Source: Empedobacter stercoris (GTDB taxonomy: Bacteria; Bacteroidota; Bacteroidia; Flavobacteriales; Weeksellaceae). From it: 64,000 bases of DNA. Below are positions 33,537 to 41,547 of the stretch, in pieces. The stretch covers positions 806,001 to 870,000 of the forward strand of contig NZ_CP104209.1 of the NCBI RefSeq assembly GCF_025244765.1, read 5' to 3'. How positions within the stretch are numbered: the stretch's first letter is position 1; every line of letters starts with the position of its first letter. The notes beneath the pieces are model-generated. The model saw only the letters and a list, made by a program, of their open reading frames with translations, searched no databases and was not told where the DNA came from. Made by a program: the position numbers and the translations under genes.

Positions 33537-35558
33537 CTACCAAATTCTAATACGATCTTTTGGTGCTTTGTACAACTTATCTCCTGGTTTTGTTTGAAAT
33601 GCTTCGTGGAATGCATCAATATTAATGATTGGTCCAAAAGAACGGTAATATCCTGGTGAGTGTGGATCTGTTTTTACTTGATTTACTAAAGCTTCATCTG
33701 TTGCTTTGGTTCTCCAAACTGTTGCCCAAGACATAAAGAAACGTTGTTGGGGCGTATATCCATCAATATTTCCGTAAGTACCTTTGTCTTTTAAATACAT
33801 TTGCAATGCATCAAAAGCTACTGAAACTCCTCCTAAATCACCAATATTTTCACCAGACGTAAAAATACCATTTACATGTGTTCCTTTTACTGGCTCATAG
33901 CTATCATATTGTTTTGCTAAAGCACTAGTTGCTGCTTTAAACTTTTCTTCATCTTGAGCTGTCCACCAGTTTACAAGGTTTCCTTCCCCGTCAAATTTAG
34001 CTCCAGAATCATCAAATCCATGAGAAATTTCGTGACCAATAACAGCTCCAATTCCTCCAAAGTTTACACCTGCATCTGCTCTATAATCATAGAATGGTGC
34101 TTGTAAAATTGCTGCTGGGAAAACGATTTCATTATTTGTTGGATTGAAATAAGCATTTACAGTTTGTGGTGACATTCCCCAACGTGTTTTGTCAACTGGT
34201 TTTCCAAAATCTTTTAAATTATCTTGGAATCTCCATTGGCTGTACGCTAAGTTATTTTCGATTAAAGAACCTCCGTTATTAATTGATTTAACTTTTAATC
34301 CAGAGTAATCTTTCCATTTATCAGGATACCCAATTTTTACCGTAAATTTATTTAATTTCTCTATTGCTTTTACTTTTGTATCCTTCGACATCCACTCCAA
34401 ATTATTGATGTGCATATCAAAAGATTTGAATAAATAGCTGATCAACTCTTGAGCTTTTGCTTTTGCTTCTGGTGGAAAATTATCTTTTACATAAATTTGC
34501 CCTAATAACTCACCTACCGTTCCGTTCACATAAGATAATCCTCTTTTATCTAAAGCTCTTTGTTCTTTTTGACCTGATAATTTTTTTCCGTAAAATTCAA
34601 AGTTCAATTTCTCCAATTCTGTTGTAGAACTATTAGAAAAAGAATCAATTAATTTGAACTTCAAATAATCTTTAATCAAAGGTAAATTCTCTTGATTAAT
34701 GATTTTATCTAAGTTTTTATAATAATCTAATTCGCGAATAATTACTTTATCAGGATTAATTCCGAAAGATTTTACAAATTTCACAACATCAACATTTTTA
34801 GAGAAAGCACCCGCTTCTGTTAATGTTACCAGATTGTATGATTTATTCGGATCACGACTTTCCTCAACTGTTTTGATGTATTTTGCCATCATTTTCTCAA
34901 AAGCAACAATTTTTGGTCCTTTTAAATCGCGCGTTTTAGATCCTGTAAAAGGGAAAACTTGATCAATATATTGATTTAAATTCGCTAAAGTTTCCGCATT
35001 TTTAGCATCTTCTTTTTGATAATACGTTTTACCCAAAGTCAAACCGATACTTCCTAAATAAACCGCATTTTGCTTACTATTTTTCATATCAGTATAAACA
35101 GAAACTCCATAAAAAGGGTTTTCACCAATCGGTGTAACTTCTGTTAAATAAGCTTGTAAATCCGTTAAATTCTTGATTGCATCAATTTGCTTTAAATATT
35201 TTTGAATCGGAGCTAAACCTGTTTTATCACGCGCTTCCATATTTGTATAAGCATTGTAAAGGTCAGAGATTTTTTGCTCGTTAGAATCTTGTTCATATTT
35301 ATTATTCAATAAATCTTTTACTAACTTCAACGATACTTTATCTGTATTCTCTCTCAACTCATCAAAACTCCCCCATCTTGCTCTGTCAGAAGGAATTTCT
35401 GTGATTTTCATCCAATTACCATTCACATGATTATATAAATCATCCTGAGGACGAACAGACTTATCCATGTAATCAGGATTAAAAGCTTGATAAGATTCTT
35501 GCGCAAATGCTAAGACTGAAGTACAAGCAAATGCTGCAACAAATAGTTGTTTTTTCAT
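33537..35558 (-). CDS. M13 family zinc metallopeptidase (PepO/neprilysin-like)
   Basis: A 673-residue exported peptidase. The signal peptide is MKKQLFVAAFACTSVLAFAQ. The zinc site is GAVIGHEISHGFDD with the third ligand in GENIGDLGG. The substrate-binding motif NAYY is present as NAYF ('VNAYFNPTNNEIVFPAAILQ'). The C-terminus ends DRIRIW, near the family's CxxW end, but without the cysteine. It should cleave oligopeptides in the periplasm or outside. It shares a divergent promoter region with tdh and overlaps transcriptionally with the rhodanese gene. Confidence 0.92.
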   Translation of the reverse strand: MKKQLFVAAFACTSVLAFAQESYQAFNPDYMDKSVRPQDDLYNHVNGNWMKITEIPSDRARWGSFDELRENTDKVSLKLVKDLLNNKYEQDSNEQKISDLYNAYTNMEARDKTGLAPIQKYLKQIDAIKNLTDLQAYLTEVTPIGENPFYGVSVYTDMKNSKQNAVYLGSIGLTLGKTYYQKEDAKNAETLANLNQYIDQVFPFTGSKTRDLKGPKIVAFEKMMAKYIKTVEESRDPNKSYNLVTLTEAGAFSKNVDVVKFVKSFGINPDKVIIRELDYYKNLDKIINQENLPLIKDYLKFKLIDSFSNSSTTELEKLNFEFYGKKLSGQKEQRALDKRGLSYVNGTVGELLGQIYVKDNFPPEAKAKAQELISYLFKSFDMHINNLEWMSKDTKVKAIEKLNKFTVKIGYPDKWKDYSGLKVKSINNGGSLIENNLAYSQWRFQDNLKDFGKPVDKTRWGMSPQTVNAYFNPTNNEIVFPAAILQAPFYDYRADAGVNFGGIGAVIGHEISHGFDDSGAKFDGEGNLVNWWTAQDEEKFKAATSALAKQYDSYEPVKGTHVNGIFTSGENIGDLGGVSVAFDALQMYLKDKGTYGNIDGYTPQQRFFMSWATVWRTKATDEALVNQVKTDPHSPGYYRSFGPIINIDAFHEAFQTKPGDKLYKAPKDRIRIW

Positions 35559-35612
35559 ATTTCTACTAAGTATTTTTGATACGATTTGTCGAGATTTCTT
35601 CGACCTTTGTTA

Positions 35613-35661
35613 CAAATCTACTAAATAAAGTTTAGAAATTTAGTAGATTATTTTACCTTTG
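35613..35661. promoter_or_regulatory. Divergent promoter region with 12-bp inverted repeat (pepO-like / tdh)
   Basis: A leftward -7 (TAGATTTG, complement of 35613-35620) and a rightward -7 (TACCTTTG, 35654-35661) both match TAnnTTTG. Between and overlapping them, AATCTACTAAAT (35615-35626) and ATTTAGTAGATT (35638-35649) form a perfect inverted repeat with an 11-bp spacer. It is a candidate operator controlling both genes. Confidence 0.6.
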
Positions 35662-35689
35662 GTATAAACAAACAAAAGTAACTTTTAAA

Positions 35690-36646
35690 ATGGAAACCGA
35701 AACGATTTTAATCACCGGTGCATTAGGACAAATTGGTTCTGAATTAGCCGAAAAATTAAAAACCATTCATGGAAAAAACAATGTAATCATTTCTGATATA
35801 CGCGATCCAAAAGATGTTGATTATGATGGAATTTACGAAGTAATCGACGTAATGAATACAGAAAGAATAAAAGAAGTTATTGCCAAACATAACATCAAAA
35901 CAGTATATCATTTAGCTGCACTTCTTTCTGGTACAGCAGAAAAAAATCCAATGTTCGGTTGGAAATTAAACATGGATACGTTACTTACTTTCTTAGAATT
36001 AGCAAAAGATAAAGTAATCGATAAAATCTTTTGGCCTTCATCTATCGGGGTTTTTGGACCAGATACACCAAAAGACAACACGCCTCAAAATACAATTCAA
36101 ACACCTTCTACAGTTTACGGAATTTCTAAATTATCAGGAGAATACTGGTGCAAATGGTATCAACAAAATCATCATGTAGATGTACGATCTGTTCGTTTCC
36201 CTGGTCTTATTTCGTGGAAAACGCCTGCTGGAGGAGGAACTACAGATTATGCAGTGGATATCTATTACAAAGCCATTGAGGACGGAAAATACACTTCTTT
36301 CTTAAAAGAAGGAACGTTTTTACCAATGTTATATATGGATGATGCAATTGATGCGATTGTTGAATTAATGTCCGCTGATCCAAAACAATTAGGTGAATTT
36401 AAATCTTATAATTTAGGAGGTTTAAGCTTTGCTCCAGAAGATTTAGCTGCAAATATTAGAAAACATATTCCAACATTCTCGATTGATTATGCACCAGATT
36501 TTCGTCAAGCTATCGCTGACTCTTGGCCATCTTCTATCGACGACTCTGTTGCTAAAGCTGATTGGGGATTTGCTCCAAAATACGACATTGATAAAATGAC
36601 AACAACTATGTTAGAAAATTTAAAAATTAAATTAATTAAAGCTTAA
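35690..36646 (+). CDS. tdh: L-threonine 3-dehydrogenase, short-chain (SDR) type
   Basis: A 318-residue extended SDR. The Rossmann motif is TGALGQIGSEL, the active-site Tyr-Lys is in TVYGISKLSGEYW (YxxxK), and the catalytic Ser lies in WPSSIGVFGP. 'VRFPGLISWKTPAGGGTTDY' is specific to the threonine dehydrogenase branch. It oxidises threonine to 2-amino-3-ketobutyrate with NAD+. The Kbl enzyme at 5994 completes the route to glycine and acetyl-CoA. A general nucleotide-sugar epimerase is less likely because of that signature. Confidence 0.9.
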   Translation: METETILITGALGQIGSELAEKLKTIHGKNNVIISDIRDPKDVDYDGIYEVIDVMNTERIKEVIAKHNIKTVYHLAALLSGTAEKNPMFGWKLNMDTLLTFLELAKDKVIDKIFWPSSIGVFGPDTPKDNTPQNTIQTPSTVYGISKLSGEYWCKWYQQNHHVDVRSVRFPGLISWKTPAGGGTTDYAVDIYYKAIEDGKYTSFLKEGTFLPMLYMDDAIDAIVELMSADPKQLGEFKSYNLGGLSFAPEDLAANIRKHIPTFSIDYAPDFRQAIADSWPSSIDDSVAKADWGFAPKYDIDKMTTTMLENLKIKLIKA

Positions 36647-36661
36647 TATCTTAACTTCACA

Positions 36662-36696
36662 AAAAAAGGATTGAGGTTTTTCTCAATCCTTTTTTG
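36662..36696. terminator. Bidirectional terminator between tdh and nitroreductase gene
   Basis: A 14-bp perfect stem, AAAAAAGGATTGAG (36662-36675) with CTCAATCCTTTTTT (36682-36695). Confidence 0.88.
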
Positions 36697-37332
36697 TTAT
36701 TCATATATTTTTTTGACAAAATCCTTCATTGGATTTCTCACTTTTTTCATCGGAGCTAACCAATCTTCACTATCTCTATAGCCTAAAGGAAGTAATAAAA
36801 CACTTTTCATTCCTTTCTCATTCAGATCAAGTAAATCATCCAACTCTGCATTATCAAAACCTTCCATTGGCGTACTATCAATTTTAAGTTCTGCAGCTTG
36901 CGCTAATGCAAAACCTAAACCAATATAAGCTTGACGAGCAGTATGCGCAAAATTCTCTTCAGAAGTTTGAGGCAAATAAATACCTTTTAATTTATCTGTA
37001 TATGAACCAAAACGTCCTCTTGGCAACTCGCGTTCATCTGTCGTAAAATCATAAATCGTATCAATACGATCTTCTGTATAACGATCCCACGCAACAAAAA
37101 CTAACAAATGCGAACAATCTGCTACAATTTGCTGATCATATGCAATAGGAACAATTTTTTGTTGTAATTCTTTGTTTTTAATTACAAGAATTCTGAATTG
37201 TTGCAAACCAGATGAAGTTGGGGCTAAACGTGCAGCCTCAACAATTTTTTTAACATCTTCTTCTTCAACAATCAAAGACGGATCATATTTTTTTGTGGCA
37301 TAACGCCATTTCAAATCATCTATTAAGGACAT
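36697..37332 (-). CDS. NAD(P)H-dependent oxidoreductase, nitroreductase family
   Basis: A 211-residue FMN enzyme of NfsB type. Family landmarks: 'LKWRYATKKYDPSLIVEEED', 'ARLAPTSSGLQQFRILVI' (FMN phosphate region), 'TARQAYIGLGFALAQAAEL' and 'LLLPLGYRDSEDW'. Such enzymes reduce nitro compounds or quinones with NAD(P)H; the natural substrate is unknown. It is a single gene sharing a terminator with tdh. Confidence 0.9.
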   Translation of the reverse strand: MSLIDDLKWRYATKKYDPSLIVEEEDVKKIVEAARLAPTSSGLQQFRILVIKNKELQQKIVPIAYDQQIVADCSHLLVFVAWDRYTEDRIDTIYDFTTDERELPRGRFGSYTDKLKGIYLPQTSEENFAHTARQAYIGLGFALAQAAELKIDSTPMEGFDNAELDDLLDLNEKGMKSVLLLPLGYRDSEDWLAPMKKVRNPMKDFVKKIYE

Positions 37333-37406
37333 AATTCTTTATTTAAATCTCCCTAAAATTACATCAAAAAAGCAATTGTTTTACTTAAATATTTGCTAAA
37401 ATTTCA

Positions 37407-37871
37407 CTATTTCTCCTCTTTCCATTCCAAAAAATAACTTCCAGAAGTATTTTTAGAATTCCAACGAATTTGATAATCACCAGCTGATAAATCCAATGTA
37501 AAATTTTCTTCTTTTGACTTGATTAAATGGCGTGTAAATAAAACATTCTGATTTTTGTCTACCACTTCAAAATGCAATTCTCCATCAATTCTTATATTTG
37601 AATGAAAATTAGCTGTTACATTTTTTGAAACATTTAATTTAATGTAACTCATTCCAGAAGCATCTTCAAATTTTGCTTTAGTCCAATTATCTCCATTTGA
37701 GTTAGACCATTTCGAATCTCCTACTCCATTTTCAAAAAAAGTTCCTTGCGATTTGATATTTGGATTTGTTGTTTTTGCATAAAAACTATTCGAATCTACA
37801 TCTGCATTCACTTTTACTGTAATACACGATTGTAGCGAAATCATTGCGATAATAAGTGCTATTTTTTTCAT
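37407..37871 (-). CDS. Hypothetical lipoprotein
   Basis: A 154-residue lipoprotein (lipobox LQSC, cysteine at about residue 16) that I do not recognise. The mature protein is beta-rich, with 'MSYIKLNVSKNVTANFHSNI', 'GELHFEVVDKNQNVLFTRHL' and 'FTLDLSAGDYQIRWNSKNTS', suggesting a small sandwich domain. It is divergent from the AmgK-like operon, so regulation from the shared 105-bp gap is possible. Confidence 0.65.
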   Translation of the reverse strand: MKKIALIIAMISLQSCITVKVNADVDSNSFYAKTTNPNIKSQGTFFENGVGDSKWSNSNGDNWTKAKFEDASGMSYIKLNVSKNVTANFHSNIRIDGELHFEVVDKNQNVLFTRHLIKSKEENFTLDLSAGDYQIRWNSKNTSGSYFLEWKEEK

Positions 37872-37976
37872 ATCAGTTTTTTATTTTCTAAATAGATGCA
37901 ACATTTTGAAAAAGGTTACAACAAACAAATATTTTTAAATCATTTCTGATATGCGTAACTTTCGCAAAATATTCTG

Positions 37977-38993
37977 ATGAACGATAATACAGCTCAATTT
38001 TTACACGAAAATTTCACACAAAAAGCAATCGACAGTTTAACACAACTTTCTGGTGGTGCTTCTTCGCGTAAATATTCGAGATTTTTTGACCAAAATCAAT
38101 CGTATATTTTAGCAGAAAGCTCTAATACAGAAGAAAATAAAGTATTCATTCAGTTTTCAATCGAACTGAAAAAAGTGATTGATAATGTTCCTGAAATCAT
38201 TTCTGTTTCAGAAGATTTCAAAACGTATGTACAAACTGATTTAGGTGATGAAACATTGATGAATCTTGTGCTGAATGATCTTGAAAAAGCAAAACCTTAT
38301 TATTTTAAAACCTTAGAACAATTAGCAATTGCTCAAATTCAAGGAAAAAATCAGATTGATTTCAACCATACATTTTCTTATCCAAAATTAGATAAAACAT
38401 TGATTTTAAGAGACTTATTTCAGTTTAATTTTTACTTTTTGGATGTTTTAGGAATTGATTATAATGCAGGAAAACTGATCAAAGATTTTGATCGTTTTGC
38501 CTCTCAATTTGATCAACTTTCTCCGCAAGGATTTGTTTTCCGAGATTTCCAGACGCGCAATATTATGATTCATCATAACGAACCATATTTTATCGACTAT
38601 CAAGGTGGTTTATATGGCCCTATTGTTTATGATTTGGTATCGTTAATTTGGCAAGCAAAAGCCAATTTACCTTTCAACTTCAAAAAAGAGTTATACGAAT
38701 TTTATTACGAGCAATTGAAGAAACAAATTCCAACTTTGGTTCCGATAGATTTTCGTCAATCCTATGAATATTGTGTCGTAGCAAGACTTTTGCAAGTTTT
38801 AGGCGCTTATGGTTTGAGAGGATTGATTGAACGAAAAAAACACTTTATAGAAAGTATTTCGTTTGGTTTAAAAAATCTTGAATCAATTATTGATTATCCT
38901 ATCTTACAGAATTACCCAGAATTAAAAAATATTATAAAAATCCTCGTTCTTCCAACAACGTTAGAGCGTGTAAATCATAAAATAAATGGCTAA
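37977..38993 (+). CDS. AmgK-like aminosugar kinase (APH family)
   Basis: A 338-residue phosphotransferase of the aminoglycoside kinase fold. The catalytic loop is 'QGFVFRDFQTRNIMIHHNEP' and the metal-binding loop 'YFIDYQGGLYGPIVYDLVSL', both in the form seen in AmgK, the kinase that phosphorylates MurNAc/GlcNAc at C1. The N-terminus 'SGGASSRKYSRFF' acts as the ATP-binding loop. It overlaps the next gene by 8 nt. With the MurU-like enzyme it would make UDP-MurNAc without de novo synthesis. A different sugar substrate is possible. Confidence 0.8.
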   Translation: MNDNTAQFLHENFTQKAIDSLTQLSGGASSRKYSRFFDQNQSYILAESSNTEENKVFIQFSIELKKVIDNVPEIISVSEDFKTYVQTDLGDETLMNLVLNDLEKAKPYYFKTLEQLAIAQIQGKNQIDFNHTFSYPKLDKTLILRDLFQFNFYFLDVLGIDYNAGKLIKDFDRFASQFDQLSPQGFVFRDFQTRNIMIHHNEPYFIDYQGGLYGPIVYDLVSLIWQAKANLPFNFKKELYEFYYEQLKKQIPTLVPIDFRQSYEYCVVARLLQVLGAYGLRGLIERKKHFIESISFGLKNLESIIDYPILQNYPELKNIIKILVLPTTLERVNHKING

Positions 38994-39411
38994 ATTAAAT
39001 ATCAACGTTCGTAGTTTTTCATATAAAAAAGGTGGAATTCCAACTGATCCAACTGGTAATGGAGGTGGATTCGTTTTCGATTGCCGTGGCGTATTAAACC
39101 CTGGACGAATCCAAGCGTATAAAACACAAACGGGTCGTGACGAAGATGTTAAAAAATATTTGGAAACAGAAACTAAAATTGCCGTTTTCTTAGAAGGCGT
39201 TTTTCAAATCATTGATATTTCAATCGAAGATTATTTAAATCGTGGTTTCGAGAATTTAGAAATTAATTTTGGTTGTACAGGCGGACAACATCGTTCGGTT
39301 TACTCTGCTGATGCGACTGCTAAACATATTGCGGAAAAATTTCCTGAAGCGCAAGTAATCTTACATCATGTTGTGCAAGAAGAAAAAAACTGGATAAACG
39401 AAGCCTATTAA
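38986..39411 (+). CDS. RapZ C-terminal domain-like protein
   Basis: A 141-residue protein equal to the C-terminal half of RapZ (YvcJ) without its P-loop ATPase half. The signature FGCTGGQHRSVYSAD is clear, with 'GGGFVFDCRGVLNPGRIQAY' and 'TGRDEDVKKYLE' before it. In E. coli RapZ, this domain binds glucosamine-6-phosphate and the small RNA GlmZ. Here it stands between a sugar kinase and a nucleotidyltransferase. A sugar-sensing or regulatory role is an inference. It overlaps the kinase by 8 nt, and the next ATG follows 1 nt after its stop. Confidence 0.82.
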   Translation: MAKLNINVRSFSYKKGGIPTDPTGNGGGFVFDCRGVLNPGRIQAYKTQTGRDEDVKKYLETETKIAVFLEGVFQIIDISIEDYLNRGFENLEINFGCTGGQHRSVYSADATAKHIAEKFPEAQVILHHVVQEEKNWINEAY

Positions 39412-39412
39412 T

Positions 39413-40126
39413 ATGAAAGCTATGATTTTTGCTGCGGGTCTTGGAACTCGTTTAAAACCATTTACAGAAAACCATCCCAAAGCTTTGGCTATTGTAAACG
39501 GAAAACCTCTATTGCAACGGAACATCGAATATTTGAAATCTTTTGGAATTGATGAAATCGTGATTAATGTGCATCATTTTGCAGATCAAATAATAGAGTT
39601 TTTAGAAGAGAATAATTATTTCGGAATTAAAATTACCATCTCAGATGAAACCGATCAAGTCCTTGAAACGGGCGGCGGTTTGGTAAAAGCGAAAACTAAT
39701 TTTGACGAAGATTTTTTAGTGATGAATGTTGATATTTTGACAGATCTTCATCTAACCAATTTTATCAAAGCACATCAAGAAAATAAGGCGTTGGTGACGT
39801 TAGCTGTTTCGGATAGAAATTCGTCACGCAAGTTATATTTTAACGATAAAAACGAATTAAAAGGCTGGCGAAATCTAAAAACACAAGAAGAAATAAAAGC
39901 AGTTGATTCTTTAGATGACTTAAATGATTTAGCTTTTAGTGGCATACATGTCATCAATCCTGCTTTATTTGATAAAATTACCGAAACAGGTAAATTTTCG
40001 ATCATGAAAGTGTATATGGATTTGATGAAAACTGAATCTATTATTGGTTTTGATCATTCTGGCGGTATTTTAATCGATGTCGGTCGACCAGAAAGTGTAT
40101 TAGAAGCGGAACAGTATTTCAAATAA
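39413..40126 (+). CDS. MurU-like sugar-1-phosphate nucleotidyltransferase
   Basis: A 237-residue NTP-transferase. The nucleotide-binding motif is FAAGLGTRLKPFTENHPKAL; 'VLETGGGLVKAKTNF' and 'FLVMNVDILTD' (metal-binding D) follow, with the end 'ILIDVGRPESVLEAEQYF'. Length and pattern resemble MurU, which makes UDP-MurNAc from MurNAc-1-phosphate. Other sugar-1-phosphates cannot be excluded. It is the last gene of the AmgK/RapZ/MurU operon. Confidence 0.82.
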   Translation: MKAMIFAAGLGTRLKPFTENHPKALAIVNGKPLLQRNIEYLKSFGIDEIVINVHHFADQIIEFLEENNYFGIKITISDETDQVLETGGGLVKAKTNFDEDFLVMNVDILTDLHLTNFIKAHQENKALVTLAVSDRNSSRKLYFNDKNELKGWRNLKTQEEIKAVDSLDDLNDLAFSGIHVINPALFDKITETGKFSIMKVYMDLMKTESIIGFDHSGGILIDVGRPESVLEAEQYFK

Positions 40127-40130
40127 AAAC

Positions 40131-40163
40131 AAAAAACTCAATTCGATGAATTGAGTTTTTTTC
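40131..40163. terminator. Bidirectional terminator originally shared by MurU-like gene and phnA
   Basis: A 14-bp perfect stem, AAAAAACTCAATTC (40131-40144) with GAATTGAGTTTTTT (40148-40161). It would once have lain just past the phnA stop; the IS3 insertion moved phnA 1.4 kb away. Confidence 0.88.
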
Positions 40164-40214
40164 TTTAAGCTTTGTCCCGTCCTGAAATAGCGATACAAAA
40201 AAAAAATCGTTATT

Positions 40215-40643
40215 ATGGAAGAAAGAAACAATTATGTCAAACGCACTCAGCGCGATTACAGTATGTCTTTTAAGTTGAACGTTGTAAAAGAAATCGAGTC
40301 TGGGGAACTCTCTATCACTGGTGCTTGCCGAAAATATGGCATCCAAGCCCGAAGCACAGTTGTGAGTTGGCTCAGAAAATTTGGTACCTTTGACTGGGAT
40401 AACCAAACACCCTCGAATATGCCAAAGTCACCAGAACAAAAGATCATGGAGCTTGAAGCCCAAGTAAAGCTTTTGCAAAAGCAGAAGGCTTTCCTTGAGA
40501 AACAAGCTTATGTGGCTGATAAAAAAGCCATTATTTTCGATATGATGATTAACCTTGCCGAAGAGGAATATCAAATTGATATACGAAAAAACTCACCACC
40601 CGAACTATCGAATCTTTCCGAAGGGAACAAAAAGAAACCATAA
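40215..40643 (+). CDS. IS3-family transposase OrfA
   Basis: A 142-residue DNA-binding subunit with an HTH region (LSITGACRKYGIQARSTVVS) and a leucine-rich coiled coil (KIMELEAQVKLLQKQKAFLE). The frame ends at TAA 40641-40643. It carries a slippery heptamer A AAA AAC at 40586-40592, in phase for a -1 shift into OrfB, as is usual for IS3 elements. Confidence 0.92.
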   Translation: MEERNNYVKRTQRDYSMSFKLNVVKEIESGELSITGACRKYGIQARSTVVSWLRKFGTFDWDNQTPSNMPKSPEQKIMELEAQVKLLQKQKAFLEKQAYVADKKAIIFDMMINLAEEEYQIDIRKNSPPELSNLSEGNKKKP

Positions 40644-41503
40644 GTTTCTCCTGTGAATTGTTCGGGGTTGACCGACAGGTTTATTATCGTCATTTGAAAC
40701 GAAGAGCAAAGCGGCAACAAAATGCACAGCAGGTTGTGGATTGGGTAGCAGAGCTGCGAATGATTCATCCAAAAATGGGTGGAAAGAAACTGTATTTTCT
40801 TTTGAAAGAGAAACTTGAAAATTTAAGAATTGGCAGAGACAAATTCTTTGACTTCTTAAGGGCTAACCATTTGTTAATCATTCCCAAAAGAAGTTATCAC
40901 AAAACTACCAATTCGTATCATCGTTTTAAAAAACATAAAAATTTGATTAAAGATTATCAATACAAAAAGCCTAATAATGTTTGGGTATCAGACATAACTT
41001 ACTTGGGAAACAGAGAAAACCCAGCCTATTTAAGCTTGATAACCGATGCTTATTCTAAGAAAATCGTAGGCTTTGATGTGTCGGATTCTTTGGCTACAGC
41101 ATCTTGTTTAAATGCTCTAAAAATGGCATTGAAAAAAGAAAACGCGAAGAGTCTTATTCATCACTCAGACAGAGGTTTACAATATTGTTCCGATGATTAT
41201 CAAAAGCTATTGAAAAAGCATAAAATCCGTTGTAGTATGACACAAGAATCAGATCCTTATGAGAATGCCATAGCCGAAAGAATCAATGGAATTTTAAAAC
41301 AGGAATATGATATTGATAAATTTAATGTAGATTTGAATACAAGAAAGATTTTGGTCAAACAAACCGTAGAGATTTATAATGAGTTCAGACCGCATTTGTC
41401 AAACTATTATTTAACACCGATGCAAATGCACCAGCAACAAGATTTAATACCAAAATCGTACAAAAAGAAAAACAGTACAAATACGAATATATGTACTGTT
41501 TAA
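40580..41503 (+). CDS. IS3-family transposase OrfB (made as OrfAB by -1 frameshift)
   Basis: The frame is open from 40580, overlapping OrfA by 64 nt, and reads TIESFRREQKETISFSCELF and VDRQVYYRH before the integrase core. There is no ATG near the beginning (only TTG 40658), so it is probably made only as a fusion. DDE residues lie in VWVSDITYL, LIHHSDRGLQY and ENAIAERINGILKQEY. The catalytic domain appears intact. Confidence 0.9.
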   Translation, partial: YTKKLTTRTIESFRREQKETISFSCELFGVDRQVYYRHLKRRAKRQQNAQQVVDWVAELRMIHPKMGGKKLYFLLKEKLENLRIGRDKFFDFLRANHLLIIPKRSYHKTTNSYHRFKKHKNLIKDYQYKKPNNVWVSDITYLGNRENPAYLSLITDAYSKKIVGFDVSDSLATASCLNALKMALKKENAKSLIHHSDRGLQYCSDDYQKLLKKHKIRCSMTQESDPYENAIAERINGILKQEYDIDKFNVDLNTRKILVKQTVEIYNEFRPHLSNYYLTPMQMHQQQDLIPKSYKKKNSTNTNICTV

Positions 41504-41547
41504 AATAAAATTTTATTGGTCTAATCCTGTATCATTTTTTCAGGACG

